From contig JALJCQ010000017.1 of the NCBI GenBank assembly GCA_023091665.1, positions 806,001-870,000 of the forward strand: a stretch of 64,000 bases of DNA, written 5' to 3'. Position 1 is the stretch's first letter. The number at the start of each line of letters is the position of its first letter. A model generated the notes under the pieces. It worked only from the letters and a program-made list of their open reading frames with translations. It ran no database searches and was not told the DNA's origin. Made by a program: the position numbers and the translations under genes. Below, in pieces: positions 38,513-47,893 of this stretch. This stretch comes from Pythium myriotylum. Lineage: Eukaryota; Oomycota; Peronosporomycetes; Pythiales; Pythiaceae.

Positions 38513-38617
38513 GGGGGCAGCCTCAGCTCTCCTGCTGAGCCGTCGACAGATCAATACACTCTCATCCCGCTCGCTGGCGAGCGTGGCCCCCATGCCGAGC
38601 ACACAAGCTGGAGGAAA
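38513..38617 (+). repeat. Ngaro-type terminal repeat B2
   Basis: 105 bp, second copy of B1; marks the 3' end of element 1. Confidence 0.9.
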
Positions 38618-39094
38618 CCTGTGATATTATTGAGCAGCAACCACTACCACGACCGATGCATTGGCTTTTCTTTTTCACCGCCGAAGTCGACAGTCGGTCG
38701 TCGGAGTTACACCACAACTTCCTCAACCGATCATGTGTTCAGCCGAATACTCGCAGCCATTAATGTACACCTGCAACAAACAACAGACCATCAATTGAGA
38801 TCATCGAGCTCCAAATCCATCTGGTTGTCATCCTACTCATCACCGATCTTGATCCCTTGCCACCTCGATGCAGGTTGATATGCATCTCTGTTTTTCGTGA
38901 CGGAGCGCCCATTATTGGCCAACTCCGAGAGTAGGGCGGGCCCAAAAACGGATGATGATGAAGATGAAGATGGAGTCTGTTGAGTTTCGATTTACGTACT
39001 CCAATAGCTACCAGCTCGTATTCCTATGGTCGGCTGTCAGGAGTGGGATTAAATTTATTTTTTTGGGCAAGACTTCATCTGTATTATCATCGTC
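38618..39094 (+). repeat. 477-bp direct repeat flanking the DIRS-like element, right copy
   Basis: Matches 33544-34020 without gaps. Downstream sequence (ACCACTAATCAAGTG) continues as in the paralogous uninterrupted locus at 27700, so this end retains the original flank. Confidence 0.95.
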
Positions 39095-39718
39095 ACCACT
39101 AATCAAGTGTTTCCATCATCTGACACATGAGGAAACGAGAGCAGTATTGTATTTGGATATGGGATAGGTAAAGACAACTGTTTTCTGTCGGATAGACTCG
39201 AACGCGATGTTCATACCCAAGTCCATCTGCTTGTTGCTGCAGCGTGTGCATTGGCATCGGTGATGATAATGATGAAGCAAAATGGAGTCTACTGCGTTAC
39301 GCCGGTGCGAGCAACTACATTGTATAGCTATACATGCGGGGGGCTGCATCGACGAGGCCATATAAAAAAAATACAGTTGCGGCCCTCCACTGGACACTTC
39401 ACGAAGAGGCCTACCACGTTGAGTTTGCACGAGATGGGACGGAACCGACTGGTGAGAACCGGTTGGACTCCAACCTGGTCTCACCGTTGCTCATTGAGAA
39501 CACCTGGTGCCCCTCTTCAAGAGGGGCACCAGGTGATGAGCAACTGACGCAAGGTCGAGTGGGGCGTTAGCGACACTGATCACTGTACTATCGGAGAGAT
39601 TCGGTGTCTAAGATTCTGATCGTCGCCTCTCCCATTTCAACCCGAGCTCCAGTGAGGTCTACACTGCACACTCAACGATTCGCACCGAGAGCAGAAGATC
39701 AAGCTTACAGATAACACG

Positions 39719-40147
39719 ATGGTACCGCACATTAACCTCCAATCGACACTAGCGTCAGCGGACATCTACTGCCGGTATGCGACAGGGAAATGCAAGTACT
39801 TGCGTGTAGAGAAGAGAGGAGGGGGTCTCCATCGCTTCTGTGAGCGACACCGCGAGCGCGCAAACCTCAACCAGCGGCGTGTCGATCTCAAGAAACGCCA
39901 AGTGCGTTTGCACCAGCGCGCTCTAGCCATCCCTGGTGGAATCGCATCGATTCCAAGCCCTATCGGTCTGCTTCATGGAGAGGCGTCTCTAACAGAGGAA
40001 GAATTATCTATGCTTCAAGCGATCTTGTTTGGAGACGATTTCCTGCCATCTTCTCTCGCTTCGCAGTATCACACGAGCCGCCTGAGAAATGCTCATGAAG
40101 CGACCAAGAGCACGGTGCGCTCAGAGACAGGTTTTGGATTTAATTGA
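39719..40147 (+). CDS. Small basic C3H-motif protein, copy 4
   Basis: 142 residues from ATG 39719. Complete C-x6-C-x15-C-x2-H core (CRYATGKC, GGGLHRFCERH), basic helix (RERANLNQRRVDLKKRQVRLHQRAL), and acidic helix (ASLTEEELSMLQAILFGDDFLPSSLASQ). The core is nearly identical to copy 2, but this copy keeps the first Cys and a usable ATG, so it is likely the functional one of the pair. Function unknown; probably intracellular. It lies about 600 bases downstream of the DIRS-related duplication. Confidence 0.72.
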   Translation: MVPHINLQSTLASADIYCRYATGKCKYLRVEKRGGGLHRFCERHRERANLNQRRVDLKKRQVRLHQRALAIPGGIASIPSPIGLLHGEASLTEEELSMLQAILFGDDFLPSSLASQYHTSRLRNAHEATKSTVRSETGFGFN

Positions 40148-40199
40148 GATGAAATAGATGCGATATTCGAAATATCACACTAGACGCGTGCTAATCCAA

Positions 40200-40602
40200 C
40201 ACAGCGTGGATTCTGCTCTGGTGGACGGCGCGATACGTCGGCAACCACACTACGAATAACCATGCGGAACATGCAGCTTTACTCACCGGACTCGAGGAGT
40301 GCGTAGCCCGCTTTGCCGAAACTCCGATTAAACTGACGATCACTGGGGACAGCAACCTAGTCCTCTCTCAAGTAGCGGGCACCGCGGCCAGCCAGGCAGA
40401 CTTGCTACAGGAATTCACGAAAAAGACTACACGACTCCTCAACACAATCCAAGCGGTCGACCTCAAACATACATTACGAGCAGGAAACAAGATGGCGCTA
40501 CCTCGCCAACACAGCCATGGATCAGCGTATTTCGACTGCATCACAGACCCACTGGATACCAATTGATGATCATCCCCTGCCCCATGACATATCCCACTCA
40601 AC
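40200..40602 (+). pseudogene. LINE RNase H fragment
   Basis: Translation gives ARYVGNHTTNNHAEHAALLTGL, then TITGDSNLVLSQVAG and, after a one-base shift near 40500, YLANTAMDQRI. These are the E, D and final D blocks of a non-LTR retrotransposon RNase H. No reverse transcriptase is left. It complements the N-terminal RNase H fragment at 29405-29719. Confidence 0.65.
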
Positions 40603-41044
40603 CTCATCCATCCGCCGCAGTTACAATCTACTTCACGACGTGGCAGCCACCATTCTCCGGCAACTGGTTTCTACAGATAACTCCCCACCTAGCGAATAAC
40701 ATACCACCCACATCCCCTAGGGTTGACGGCCTGATAGGGCCCTTTTAGACTGTCGGACGCTATATTTGGCAATACAAAAACAAAGAAAACTAGACGCGTG
40801 CCATTGTTTGCGATGCCACAAAACTCACCTAAACAAGCGACCATCACCACGACTCTCCACTGGATATCGGAACGCGACGATTGGGGTAGGTTGGATATAT
40901 TATTAACTAGAGAGCATCACCGCTGCGCTGGGCTGCTAACTGGTCGAAGCCCCATTCTCCATTTCTGTATTATAGCAAAATTAATTTTTATTTATGCGCA
41001 GCACAATGACCCATAAATCTTTTTCCTCTTTCCGTTTTTTTCAG
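40603..41044. other. Intergenic, no gene seen
   Basis: AT-rich downstream of the LINE relic; nothing supportable. Confidence 0.45.
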
Positions 41045-42090
41045 TCATACCAGAGATGTTGAGGAAGTCCTTTGTTTAGCGAGCCTTTGCCTCTCGGCAG
41101 CATAACGTGATGGTCCCCGGGTTTCTGGAGTAATCTTGTCCACAAACTCGATCGATTTGACGGTCCCGATGAGCTGCTCAGCGTTACGAGCACCCAGCAT
41201 GACCGTGGACACGTTCGGGTTGGAGGCGGCCCAGGCGATCGACAGTTGCGCCAACGTGCATCCGAGGCGGTGGGCGATCTTCGGCAAGTCGCGAGACTTC
41301 TCGACCTTGACCTCAAACTCGCCCGCGAACTCACGAAGAGCAGCCGCGGTCATGCGCGAGTCGCTCGGAATCCCCTGGCTGTACTTGCCCGTGAGCACAC
41401 CACCGGCGAGTGGAGACCACACGGTCGTACCCAGCTTGAACTTGGTGAAGAGGTCCATCAACTCATGCTCGACCTTGTCGCGCTCGAACATGTTGTACTG
41501 TGGCTGCTCCGTGATGGGACGGATCATGCGAGACGGTCGGCGATGTCGCCCGCCTTCTCGATATCTCTGGAGGACCACTCGCTTGTACCCCAGTAGAAGG
41601 TCCATCCTTGGTTGATGATGAAGTTCATGGCGCGCACGACTTCCTCGATGGGAGTGAACTGCTCTCCTCGATGACTGAACACGACGTCGACGTACTTGAC
41701 CTGCATGTCCTTGAGCGTCCGTTTGATGCCCTCCACGAGGTGCTTGCGCGAGTTGCCGATGCCGTTTGGCCCCGAGTCGTACTCTCCCTTGCGCCTGAGC
41801 GAGATCTTGGCCGTGAGCACGAGGTCTTCACGTGTCCAGACGCCTTCCTTGATGCCGCGCTGGATGGCATACTCCATGAACTCGTCGCCGCGGCCGTCGT
41901 TGTAGATCTCGGCCGAGTCAAAAAAGTTGATGCCGAGACCGTGCGCGGTCTTCATGACGTCGTACCAGGTGTCCTTGGCCGAGTTCGGGTAGTAAGTCAT
42001 CCAGTTCCCGAGCGACAAGGTGGAGACGAGGAGTCCCGAGTCGCCGAGGAAGCGGTAGGTCATGTTGTGGTTCTTGGGGGGAGTGACCAT
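41045..42090 (-). pseudogene. Aldo-keto reductase (potassium-channel beta-like), one-base frameshift
   Basis: Starts MVTPPKNHNMTYRFLGDSGLLVSTLSLGNW. Catalytic blocks FFDSAEIYNDGRGDEF (Asp and Tyr), LVLTAKI (Lys) and DVVFSHRGE follow. The first frame ends at 41524 after DIADRLA; the second (ending 41045) continues MIRPITEQPQYNM, SPLAGGVLTGKY and TVMLGARN. One missing base near 41530 explains the break. Both halves are otherwise well conserved, so either a very recent pseudogene or a sequencing error. The family reduces aldehydes and ketones with NADPH, and its voltage-gated K+ channel beta-subunit members look like this. The last 30 residues (TRGPSRYAAERQRLAKQ) diverge from the family end. Confidence 0.8.
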
Positions 42091-43655
42091 GGTTGAAATG
42101 GTCGATGAGGTGGCGGAGGTGGTGGAGGTGGTGGTTGTCGGTAGTGGTGGGACCGAAGCGGATCGCAGAATGAGGAGGTGCGAGAGGAGAGGAGGAGCTT
42201 TCGGATCGTGGTGATTCTCGCTTCATCTGGTTGGCGTCAAGGGTTTGCGATGGTAGCGATGGTAGCGATGATAGCGATGATAGCGACTCACAGTCAATCG
42301 AAGCTCTCTGTCGAGTGTCCACTGACCAACGTTGACGTCGTCTGTTTTCTGTCGATCGTCGGTCCGTGTGGTGTGCATCTGTGACGGTGCGTCTGGACCA
42401 CCATCGCGTCCAGTGACGGTGTGTCTGGATCACCATCGCGTCTCGTGATGGTCCGTGTGGATCATCATCCCGAGAAGAGGACGGGTCGGCTCGTCACTTG
42501 TTACACGAGGTGCGTCGATTCTGTTCATGTCTCTGTCTGCATGTCTAGGTTTCAGGTTTGTTTGTCTGGTAAACGTCGATACCCCCCCCCCCCCCCCCCC
42601 CCTCGCAGACCATTGGCTCGAAACGTGGATGTAGAACGTTGGAAGACTGTCGCGGGCGTCTGCGGTGGCTGCGGAGGCTGTGGAGGCGGTGTTGCCGCGT
42701 CCTTCAGAGTCTCCGGCTCGGGCACGGGAGCGAACGCAGAAACACTGATCGTCTGGACTGAGATTAGCTGCGGCACTGGCACCAGCAATGGCAGTGGCAC
42801 CGGCACAGGCTTTGGTTTTTTGTATTTTAGACGTTCAACAGCGAGGGAAGCCTCAACGTATACGAATTGTAACCTGGTTACATCCCTCCGCTTGACGGAC
42901 ACAAACAGGTGCAAATCTACAGTAGTTCTTCAGGTCCGATGAATCATCCTTCCCCGAAGAACAATCGTACCTAACCATATGATCTTGCACAAAGTATCAG
43001 CCGTCTCCCTTTTTTTTGACTCTATCACTGTACTCCACCGTGATCTGACAAAACATTTTCAAGAAATTACCAAAAGCTCTCATGTCTCCCGGATCGCAGG
43101 AACGTAACTTGCTTCTGACCCCTGTCGCTTTGACGTCTGCGTCTTTTCTCCGAGAGACTTTTGGTAAGGTTCGATGCGCACCTTGAATAGGGTCCTTAAA
43201 ACCGGTGAGTTTGCTGAGGAACAACCCACGGTTACTCGTGGTTACACGCCGGTTTGATTATAATGGGGCTTCGCCCAATAATCGTGGCTCTCCATGCAAA
43301 AGCTATGAATATCCCAGATTTCAACCTGAGATCTGTCCTGTTAAATCGTCGTGTGAAGGAAGACGCAATTGGTTTCCTATAATTACGAAACTTGCCCTTG
43401 TTTTCGCTTGACAGGCAGACAGACGTCCGGAATGATTTCGCTTTGGAAGACTGTCTTCCAAGACGACGTTGCAACGTGCAATTGGTAGTAAAGCGGACAG
43501 CGTAATCATCGCCCAAGCCAATCGCGAAATCATCTTCGGAGGTCTCCCAACAGCGAGAGGGGTGACGAAGAACATTGGAGTGTACATGATCCTGATGCCT
43601 GCCACTCGCAAACTCCCCAGCGACTACAACAACCACTTCCTTAGATTTCATCGCA
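42091..43655. other. Long intergenic region with simple repeats and a duplicated promoter
   Basis: Contains GGTGGAGGTGG-type repeats near 42110-42135, a poly-C run of about 24 bases (42580-42603), and GGTGGCTGCGG-type G/C repeats near 42663-42693. ORFs across the poly-C are low complexity and not called. 43412-43580 is the SDR promoter block duplicated at 28906-29075. Confidence 0.6.
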
Positions 43656-44342
43656 ATGACAACGACCAAGACAGTTCTCGTGACTGGTGCGACCCGCGGC
43701 ATCGGTCTCGCCTTCGCCAAACTCTACAATGCCAAGGGGTGGAACGTAATCGGGGCCGCTCGGAATCTGAACAAGGCCCAGCAGCTTGAGGCACTTAATC
43801 CACACAAGATCATCCAGCTCGACACGACGGATGAACTGTCAGTTGCGAAAGCGGCCGCACAACTAGAGAACGTGCCAATCGATTTGCTGATCAATAACGC
43901 CGGCATCTTCCACGCAGAGACAACTAAGGCGACTCTTCTGGAACAATTTGAAGTCAACGCGGTCGGTCCGTTTCTTGTCACGCAGGCTCTGCTACCAAAT
44001 CTTCGTCAAGCAGCGGGAACAAACGGACTTGCAATTGTGGCGCAGGTGTCAACTGGACTCGGCAGCATCGCGGATGTCGCCAACACTGGCGTTGGCTGGG
44101 CTGGCTACCGCACCTCCAAGGCTGCGCTCAACATGATCAATGCTACCTTTGCGCATGAGCTGAAGAAAGACCAGGTTGCCGCTGTTGTGCTGTGCCCTGG
44201 GAACGTCTCAACTGATATGAACCAGTGGGGTAGCATCTCGACTGACGAAAGCGTCGCTGGACTCGTCAACGTTCTTGACGAAGTGACACTCGCAGACACG
44301 GGCAGCTACCGCAACTATGCTGGAGAAAAACTGACGTGGTAG
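43656..44342 (+). CDS. Short-chain dehydrogenase, paralogue 1
   Basis: 228 residues, compact classical SDR. Cofactor motif TGATRGIG (10-17), NNAG (80-83), active-site Ser in VSTGLGS, catalytic Y151 and K155 in YRTSKAALNM, then the PG-x-V-x-TDM block. It resembles the carbonyl-reductase/sniffer-like group of small monomeric SDRs; the substrate is unknown. The basic residue AARN after the second strand suggests NADP(H). First of four close paralogues on the plus strand. Its promoter block was copied to 28.9 kb with only a stub of the gene. Confidence 0.9.
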   Translation: MTTTKTVLVTGATRGIGLAFAKLYNAKGWNVIGAARNLNKAQQLEALNPHKIIQLDTTDELSVAKAAAQLENVPIDLLINNAGIFHAETTKATLLEQFEVNAVGPFLVTQALLPNLRQAAGTNGLAIVAQVSTGLGSIADVANTGVGWAGYRTSKAALNMINATFAHELKKDQVAAVVLCPGNVSTDMNQWGSISTDESVAGLVNVLDEVTLADTGSYRNYAGEKLTW

Positions 44343-44755
44343 CATGGATGACATGGATGACCAACCCCCGCAGTTCCGGTTGATCTTTAACAATCAGATG
44401 AGGTGCTGAGCAGATGAACGCGAGTCAACAAAAGGCTCAAGTTTTTCAGAATAATACTGATTTCAACCATTTTTTTGTACTTGGCACTTCACGAATCGAA
44501 CCACGAGTCCTCGAAGTGCGGTTTGTGTGGGATCAGCTCACACCGACAGCTAGGGCTATTAGTTAGACTTTATCATCATCTTCATCATCACGCCAACAGC
44601 GAGATCGAACGAGTCGTAGACCGAGAATTCACCGTGGAGTAGACCTTCATTGTCTCCATCGATGGCCGGAATGACGTTCATAGGAAGAAGGTTTCGTTCT
44701 CTTGCTCTAGCACTTTTGATTTTGCAGCCTTCCCAACAGAACGGAGACGCCTGAT
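44343..44755. other. Intergenic between SDR paralogues
   Basis: Contains ACTTTATCATCATCTTCATCATCAC near 44567, an inverted form of the dispersed GATGATGATGAAG motif. No gene. Confidence 0.5.
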
Positions 44756-45442
44756 ATGCCGTCGTCTACTAAGACGGTGCTCGTCACCGGAGCAACGCGC
44801 AGGATTGGCCTCGCGTTCGTCAAACTCTATCAAGACAAGGGATGGAACGTGATCGGCGCAGCTCGAAATCTAAACAAGGCCCAGCAGCTAGAGGCCCTGG
44901 CGCCGTACAAGATCGTCCAGTTGGACACAAGTGACGAGACGTCGATCTTGCAGGCGGCCAAGCAACTGGAGGGAGAGTCGATCGATTTAGTCATCAACAA
45001 TGCAGGAATTTGCATGGCAGAGGACACCAAGGCGACATTGATCGGGCAAATCGAAGTGAATGCGGTCGGTCCGTTCCTTGTCACGCAGGCTCTGCTGCCA
45101 AATTTGCGTGCAGCGTCGAATAGGAGCGGATTGGCCGTCGTGGCGCAAATCTCGTCAGGTATGGGAAGTATTGGTGACAACACGTACGGCGGATGGATCG
45201 GCTACCGAGCGTCTAAGGCAGCTCTCAATATGATCAACGCCAGTCTTGCTCACGATTTGAAGAGGGATGATATCGCGGCGATTACTCTCTGCCCGGGCTA
45301 CGTCTCCACTGACATGACGTCCCACGCAGGCAGTATCAGCGCCAGCAAGAGCGTGGAGGGACTCAGCGAGGTCATAGAGGGAATAACACTCGCAGACTCG
45401 GGAACATTCCGAAATTATCGTGGCACTACGATGGAGTGGTAG
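44756..45442 (+). CDS. Short-chain dehydrogenase, paralogue 2
   Basis: 228 residues, about two-thirds identical to paralogue 1. NNAG 81-84, catalytic Y150 and K154 in YRASKAALNM, PG-x-V-x-TDM intact. The cofactor loop reads TGATRRIG: the second glycine of TG-x3-GxG is Arg, which is unusual and could weaken or alter dinucleotide binding. ATG at 44756 aligns with the other paralogues. The gene ends close to the convergent OYE gene (67 bases between stops). Confidence 0.88.
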   Translation: MPSSTKTVLVTGATRRIGLAFVKLYQDKGWNVIGAARNLNKAQQLEALAPYKIVQLDTSDETSILQAAKQLEGESIDLVINNAGICMAEDTKATLIGQIEVNAVGPFLVTQALLPNLRAASNRSGLAVVAQISSGMGSIGDNTYGGWIGYRASKAALNMINASLAHDLKRDDIAAITLCPGYVSTDMTSHAGSISASKSVEGLSEVIEGITLADSGTFRNYRGTTMEW

Positions 45443-45508
45443 GAGTCTGTGACTAGGGCCATGAATGCGTTCTATATTGCTACTCGTGTCTGTAGTTCTA
45501 AAGTGCCT

Positions 45509-46627
45509 TTACTCTTGCTTGTATGGCTCGAACGTCACGTAGCCTTCGGCGCCGAGGTCAGCGCTCCACCAGTATTTACGGTCAGGGAACTCGGCAAGCG
45601 GCCAGTCGTTCTGGAAACGCTCAGCAAGGTCCGGGTTGGCAATGTACGCGCGACCGAACGATGCGAGATCGGCGGCACCGCTGCGGAGAGCGCCCTCGGC
45701 CTTGTCGCGCGTGTACGCCACATTCGCCATGACCGTGCCCTTGAAGTGGAGCTTGGCGTCGAAGAGAGTGACGTGGCGGCCCTTGTCGTGGATGCCCCAG
45801 CTCGGATCGGCATCGAGAAGCGCGAGGTACGCAAGGTTGTGCTTGCTCAGCTGTTCCGCCGTGTACACGAACTGGTCGTAGTTGTCCGGACTGCCCATGC
45901 CACCATAGACGCCGTTGGGCGCGAGACGAACACCAATACGGTCCGCTGGCCAGACAGTCTTGAGTGCTTCGACGATCTCGAGGAGGAAGCGCGCACGGTT
46001 CTCAATCGAGCCACCGTACTTGTCCGTACGGTGGTTCGTCACGGACTGAAGGAACTGGTCCACCAAGTAGCCGTTGGCGCCGTGGATCTCCACACCGTCA
46101 AAACCGGCCTTCTTTGCGAGCTCGGCCGAGTAGCGGTACATCTCGACGACTTCCGCGACCTCGTCGGTCTCAAGCGCACGCGCGAGTTCGTACTCGGTGT
46201 ACTCGCCCTTGCTGTTGCGCAGACGGCTTCCCTGAAGCTGCGTAGCCGAGGCCGAGACAATCTCGTTCTTGGGGTTGAAGCTCGAGTGCGCCTGGCGACC
46301 CATGTGCCAGAGCTGCAGGAACATGGTGCTGTTCTTGGCGTGGACGGCGTCCGTGACCTTCTTCCATCCAGGCACCTGCTCTTCGTTGTACAGCGCCGGC
46401 GCGCCGTACCATCCGAAGCCCTGCGGGTGGATGGCAGTCGCCTCAGAGATGATCAAGCCAGCGCCGGCGCGCTGCGCGTAGTACTCGACATTGAGGTCGT
46501 TGGGCAGGTGCTTCTCCTTCTCCGAGCGCGCGCGCGTGAGCGGCGAGAGCACGATGCGGTTCTTGAGCACGAGGTCCTTGGCCAGCGTCAGCGGCGTGAA
46601 GAGCTTGTATCCAGCGACGGCGCTCAT
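45509..46627 (-). CDS. NADH:flavin oxidoreductase (old yellow enzyme family)
   Basis: 372 residues, full length for the OYE family: an FMN-dependent TIM barrel that reduces activated C=C bonds with NAD(P)H. It begins LFTPLTLAKDLVLKNRIVLSPLTRAR, and has GLIISEATAIHPQG, LQLWHMGRQAH, the substrate-binding HGANGYLVDQFLQ, TDKYGGSIENR and the phosphate-binding end SFGRAYIANPDL. A good initiator element (GCTCACTCTGCAATTTT) is at 46661-46677. It is convergent with SDR paralogue 2 and divergent from SDR paralogue 3. With the SDRs and the aldo-keto reductase it makes a reductase-rich neighbourhood; detoxification of reactive carbonyls or enones is a reasonable inference. Confidence 0.95.
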   Translation of the reverse strand: MSAVAGYKLFTPLTLAKDLVLKNRIVLSPLTRARSEKEKHLPNDLNVEYYAQRAGAGLIISEATAIHPQGFGWYGAPALYNEEQVPGWKKVTDAVHAKNSTMFLQLWHMGRQAHSSFNPKNEIVSASATQLQGSRLRNSKGEYTEYELARALETDEVAEVVEMYRYSAELAKKAGFDGVEIHGANGYLVDQFLQSVTNHRTDKYGGSIENRARFLLEIVEALKTVWPADRIGVRLAPNGVYGGMGSPDNYDQFVYTAEQLSKHNLAYLALLDADPSWGIHDKGRHVTLFDAKLHFKGTVMANVAYTRDKAEGALRSGAADLASFGRAYIANPDLAERFQNDWPLAEFPDRKYWWSADLGAEGYVTFEPYKQE

Positions 46628-46660
46628 GATGGTCTGTGTCTTGAGATGGTCTGGTCAATA

Positions 46661-46677
46661 AAAATTGCAGAGTGAGC
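46661..46677 (-). promoter_or_regulatory. Oomycete initiator-like core promoter, OYE gene
   Basis: Minus strand GCTCACTCTGCAATTTT, one mismatch from the consensus, 34 bases before the ATG. Confidence 0.65.
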
Positions 46678-47050
46678 TCCCGACTCAACTCGTCCCAAGT
46701 CCACGCGCTCGCAGTCGCCAACGAAAGTTTACGTGAGCTCGGCGCCGCCTGCACGCGACCCAACCGACTTCATTCGTCGTCGCGTGGCTTCTCGAAGCCG
46801 CGCAAAAAGATCCGTCGGTCGTCTCAGCAACCACGCGCCTCAGCAGCGGCAACGGGGTCCCAACGGAAAGGCCAGTCGAACGCCAGCCAACGAGCAAAGA
46901 GCTCCTCGCCGTGATTGGGAGCGCCAGCGAGAAAGGCGGCCGTGGATTAGTAGCACCGGGGGGGTTACGAAACCAGCCGGGTGGGTGGCGTGTCCCAGGG
47001 GGGTACAAATCATCACTTCGCGACTCACTTGGAAACCGTTTCTAAAACAA

Positions 47051-47177
47051 GATGACGTCATCGCAGACCAGAGACCTTCATTCCGTCCCACACCAACGCC
47101 AACGTTGGCGCTCGTGTTTACGTGCCACTCCCGAGTGGACATTCACCGCGCCAACGTTGGTGCGCCAACGTTGGCGC
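47051..47177 (+). promoter_or_regulatory. Palindrome array upstream of SDR paralogue 3
   Basis: A CRE-like palindrome GATGACGTCATC at 47051-47062, then three copies of CCAACGTTGG at 47099-47108, 47151-47160 and 47165-47174, the outer ones within longer GC palindromes. The last lies 19 bases before the ATG region at 47196. These are good candidates for dimeric transcription-factor sites in the divergent OYE-SDR promoter. Confidence 0.6.
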
Positions 47178-47195
47178 CTCCATAGTAATATCGAC

Positions 47196-47893
47196 ATGGC
47201 CAACACGCCCAAGACCGTGCTCGTGACCGGCGCCTCGCGCGGCATCGGGCTCGCGTTCGCCGCGCTCTACCAGCAGCGCGGCTGGCGCGTCATTGCCACG
47301 GCGCGCTCGTGCGGCTCGGGCGCTCGGCCGCGCGCGCGCCGCCGCACAGGCTCGTGGCGCTCGACACGAGCAGCGAAGACTCGATCCTCGCAGCTGCCGA
47401 GGAGCTACGCGGCGAGCCCATCGACCTGCTGATCAACAACGCCGGCATCGGCTCGCACGACGGCGTGCAGACCGCGACCAAGAGCGCGCTCATGCAGACC
47501 TTCGAGGTCAACGCCGTCGGGCCGTTTCTCGTGACGCGCGCACTGCTGCCCAACTTGCGCGCGGCTGTCGCGAAAAACGGCAAGGCCACGGTCGGACAGG
47601 TCTCGTCGGTCATGGGCAGCATCACGGACAACGGCAGCGGCGGGCTCTACGCCTACCGCGCGTCCAAGACGGCGCTCAACATGATCAACGCGAGCCTCGC
47701 GCACGACCTCAAGAAAGACAAGATCACCACGGTCGTGCTCCACCCGGGCTACGTCTCGACCGACATGACGTCCCACAAGGGCCAGATCAACCCGGACGTG
47801 AGCGTCGAAGGGCTCAGCAAAGTGCTCGCCGACGTGACCGAGGAAGACAGTGGCAAGTTCATCCGATTCGACGGCGTGCGTCTGCCGTGGTAA
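47196..47893 (+). pseudogene. Short-chain dehydrogenase, paralogue 3 (one-base frameshift)
   Basis: Starts MANTPKTVLVTGASRGIGLAFAALY in one frame, loses frame in a GC-rich stretch near 47310-47340 after ATAR, and continues in the next frame from PHRLVALDTSSEDS to the end (DGVRLPW). The gap between ATAR and PHR is 35 bases where paralogue 4 has 36, so one base is missing. NNAG, YRASKTALNM and PGYVSTDM are intact. Codons are much more GC-rich than in the other paralogues. Either a fresh pseudogene or a sequencing error in the CG repeat. Confidence 0.8.

Larger units (their letters stand above)
34021..38617 (+). mobile_element. DIRS/Ngaro-like retrotransposon, 5'-truncated (element 1)
   Basis: Tyrosine-recombinase retrotransposon with gag-like ORF, reverse transcriptase, RNase H and tyrosine recombinase. 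Compared with element 2 it lacks about the first 200 codons of ORF1; its left edge joins directly to the 477-bp repeat. The right end has the split direct repeats B1 (38262-38367), A2 (38368-38512) and B2 (38513-38617), the terminal plan of Ngaro elements. The left A1 repeat is missing, as expected for a 5' truncation. B2 ends exactly where the right copy of the 477-bp duplication begins. Confidence 0.85.
33440..40147 (+). repeat. Segmental duplication unit (copy b) matching 27305-28609, with DIRS-like insertion
   Basis: Left part 33440-33640 and right parts 39090-39240 and 39545-40147 match copy a in order. Between them lie the 477-bp direct duplication and the DIRS-like element. Confidence 0.7.

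Noticed and set aside
41608..42096. 162-codon plus-strand ORF opposite the aldo-keto reductase
   Set aside because: Antisense of conserved reductase codons, valine/histidine biased, no domain.
42421..42942. 173-codon ORF spanning the poly-C run
   Set aside because: Low complexity, length depends on a homopolymer; no homology seen.
45449..46675. 408-codon plus-strand ORF across the old yellow enzyme gene
   Set aside because: Antisense shadow of a fully conserved OYE gene; product has no domain and is R/V/E biased as expected from reversed GC-rich codons.
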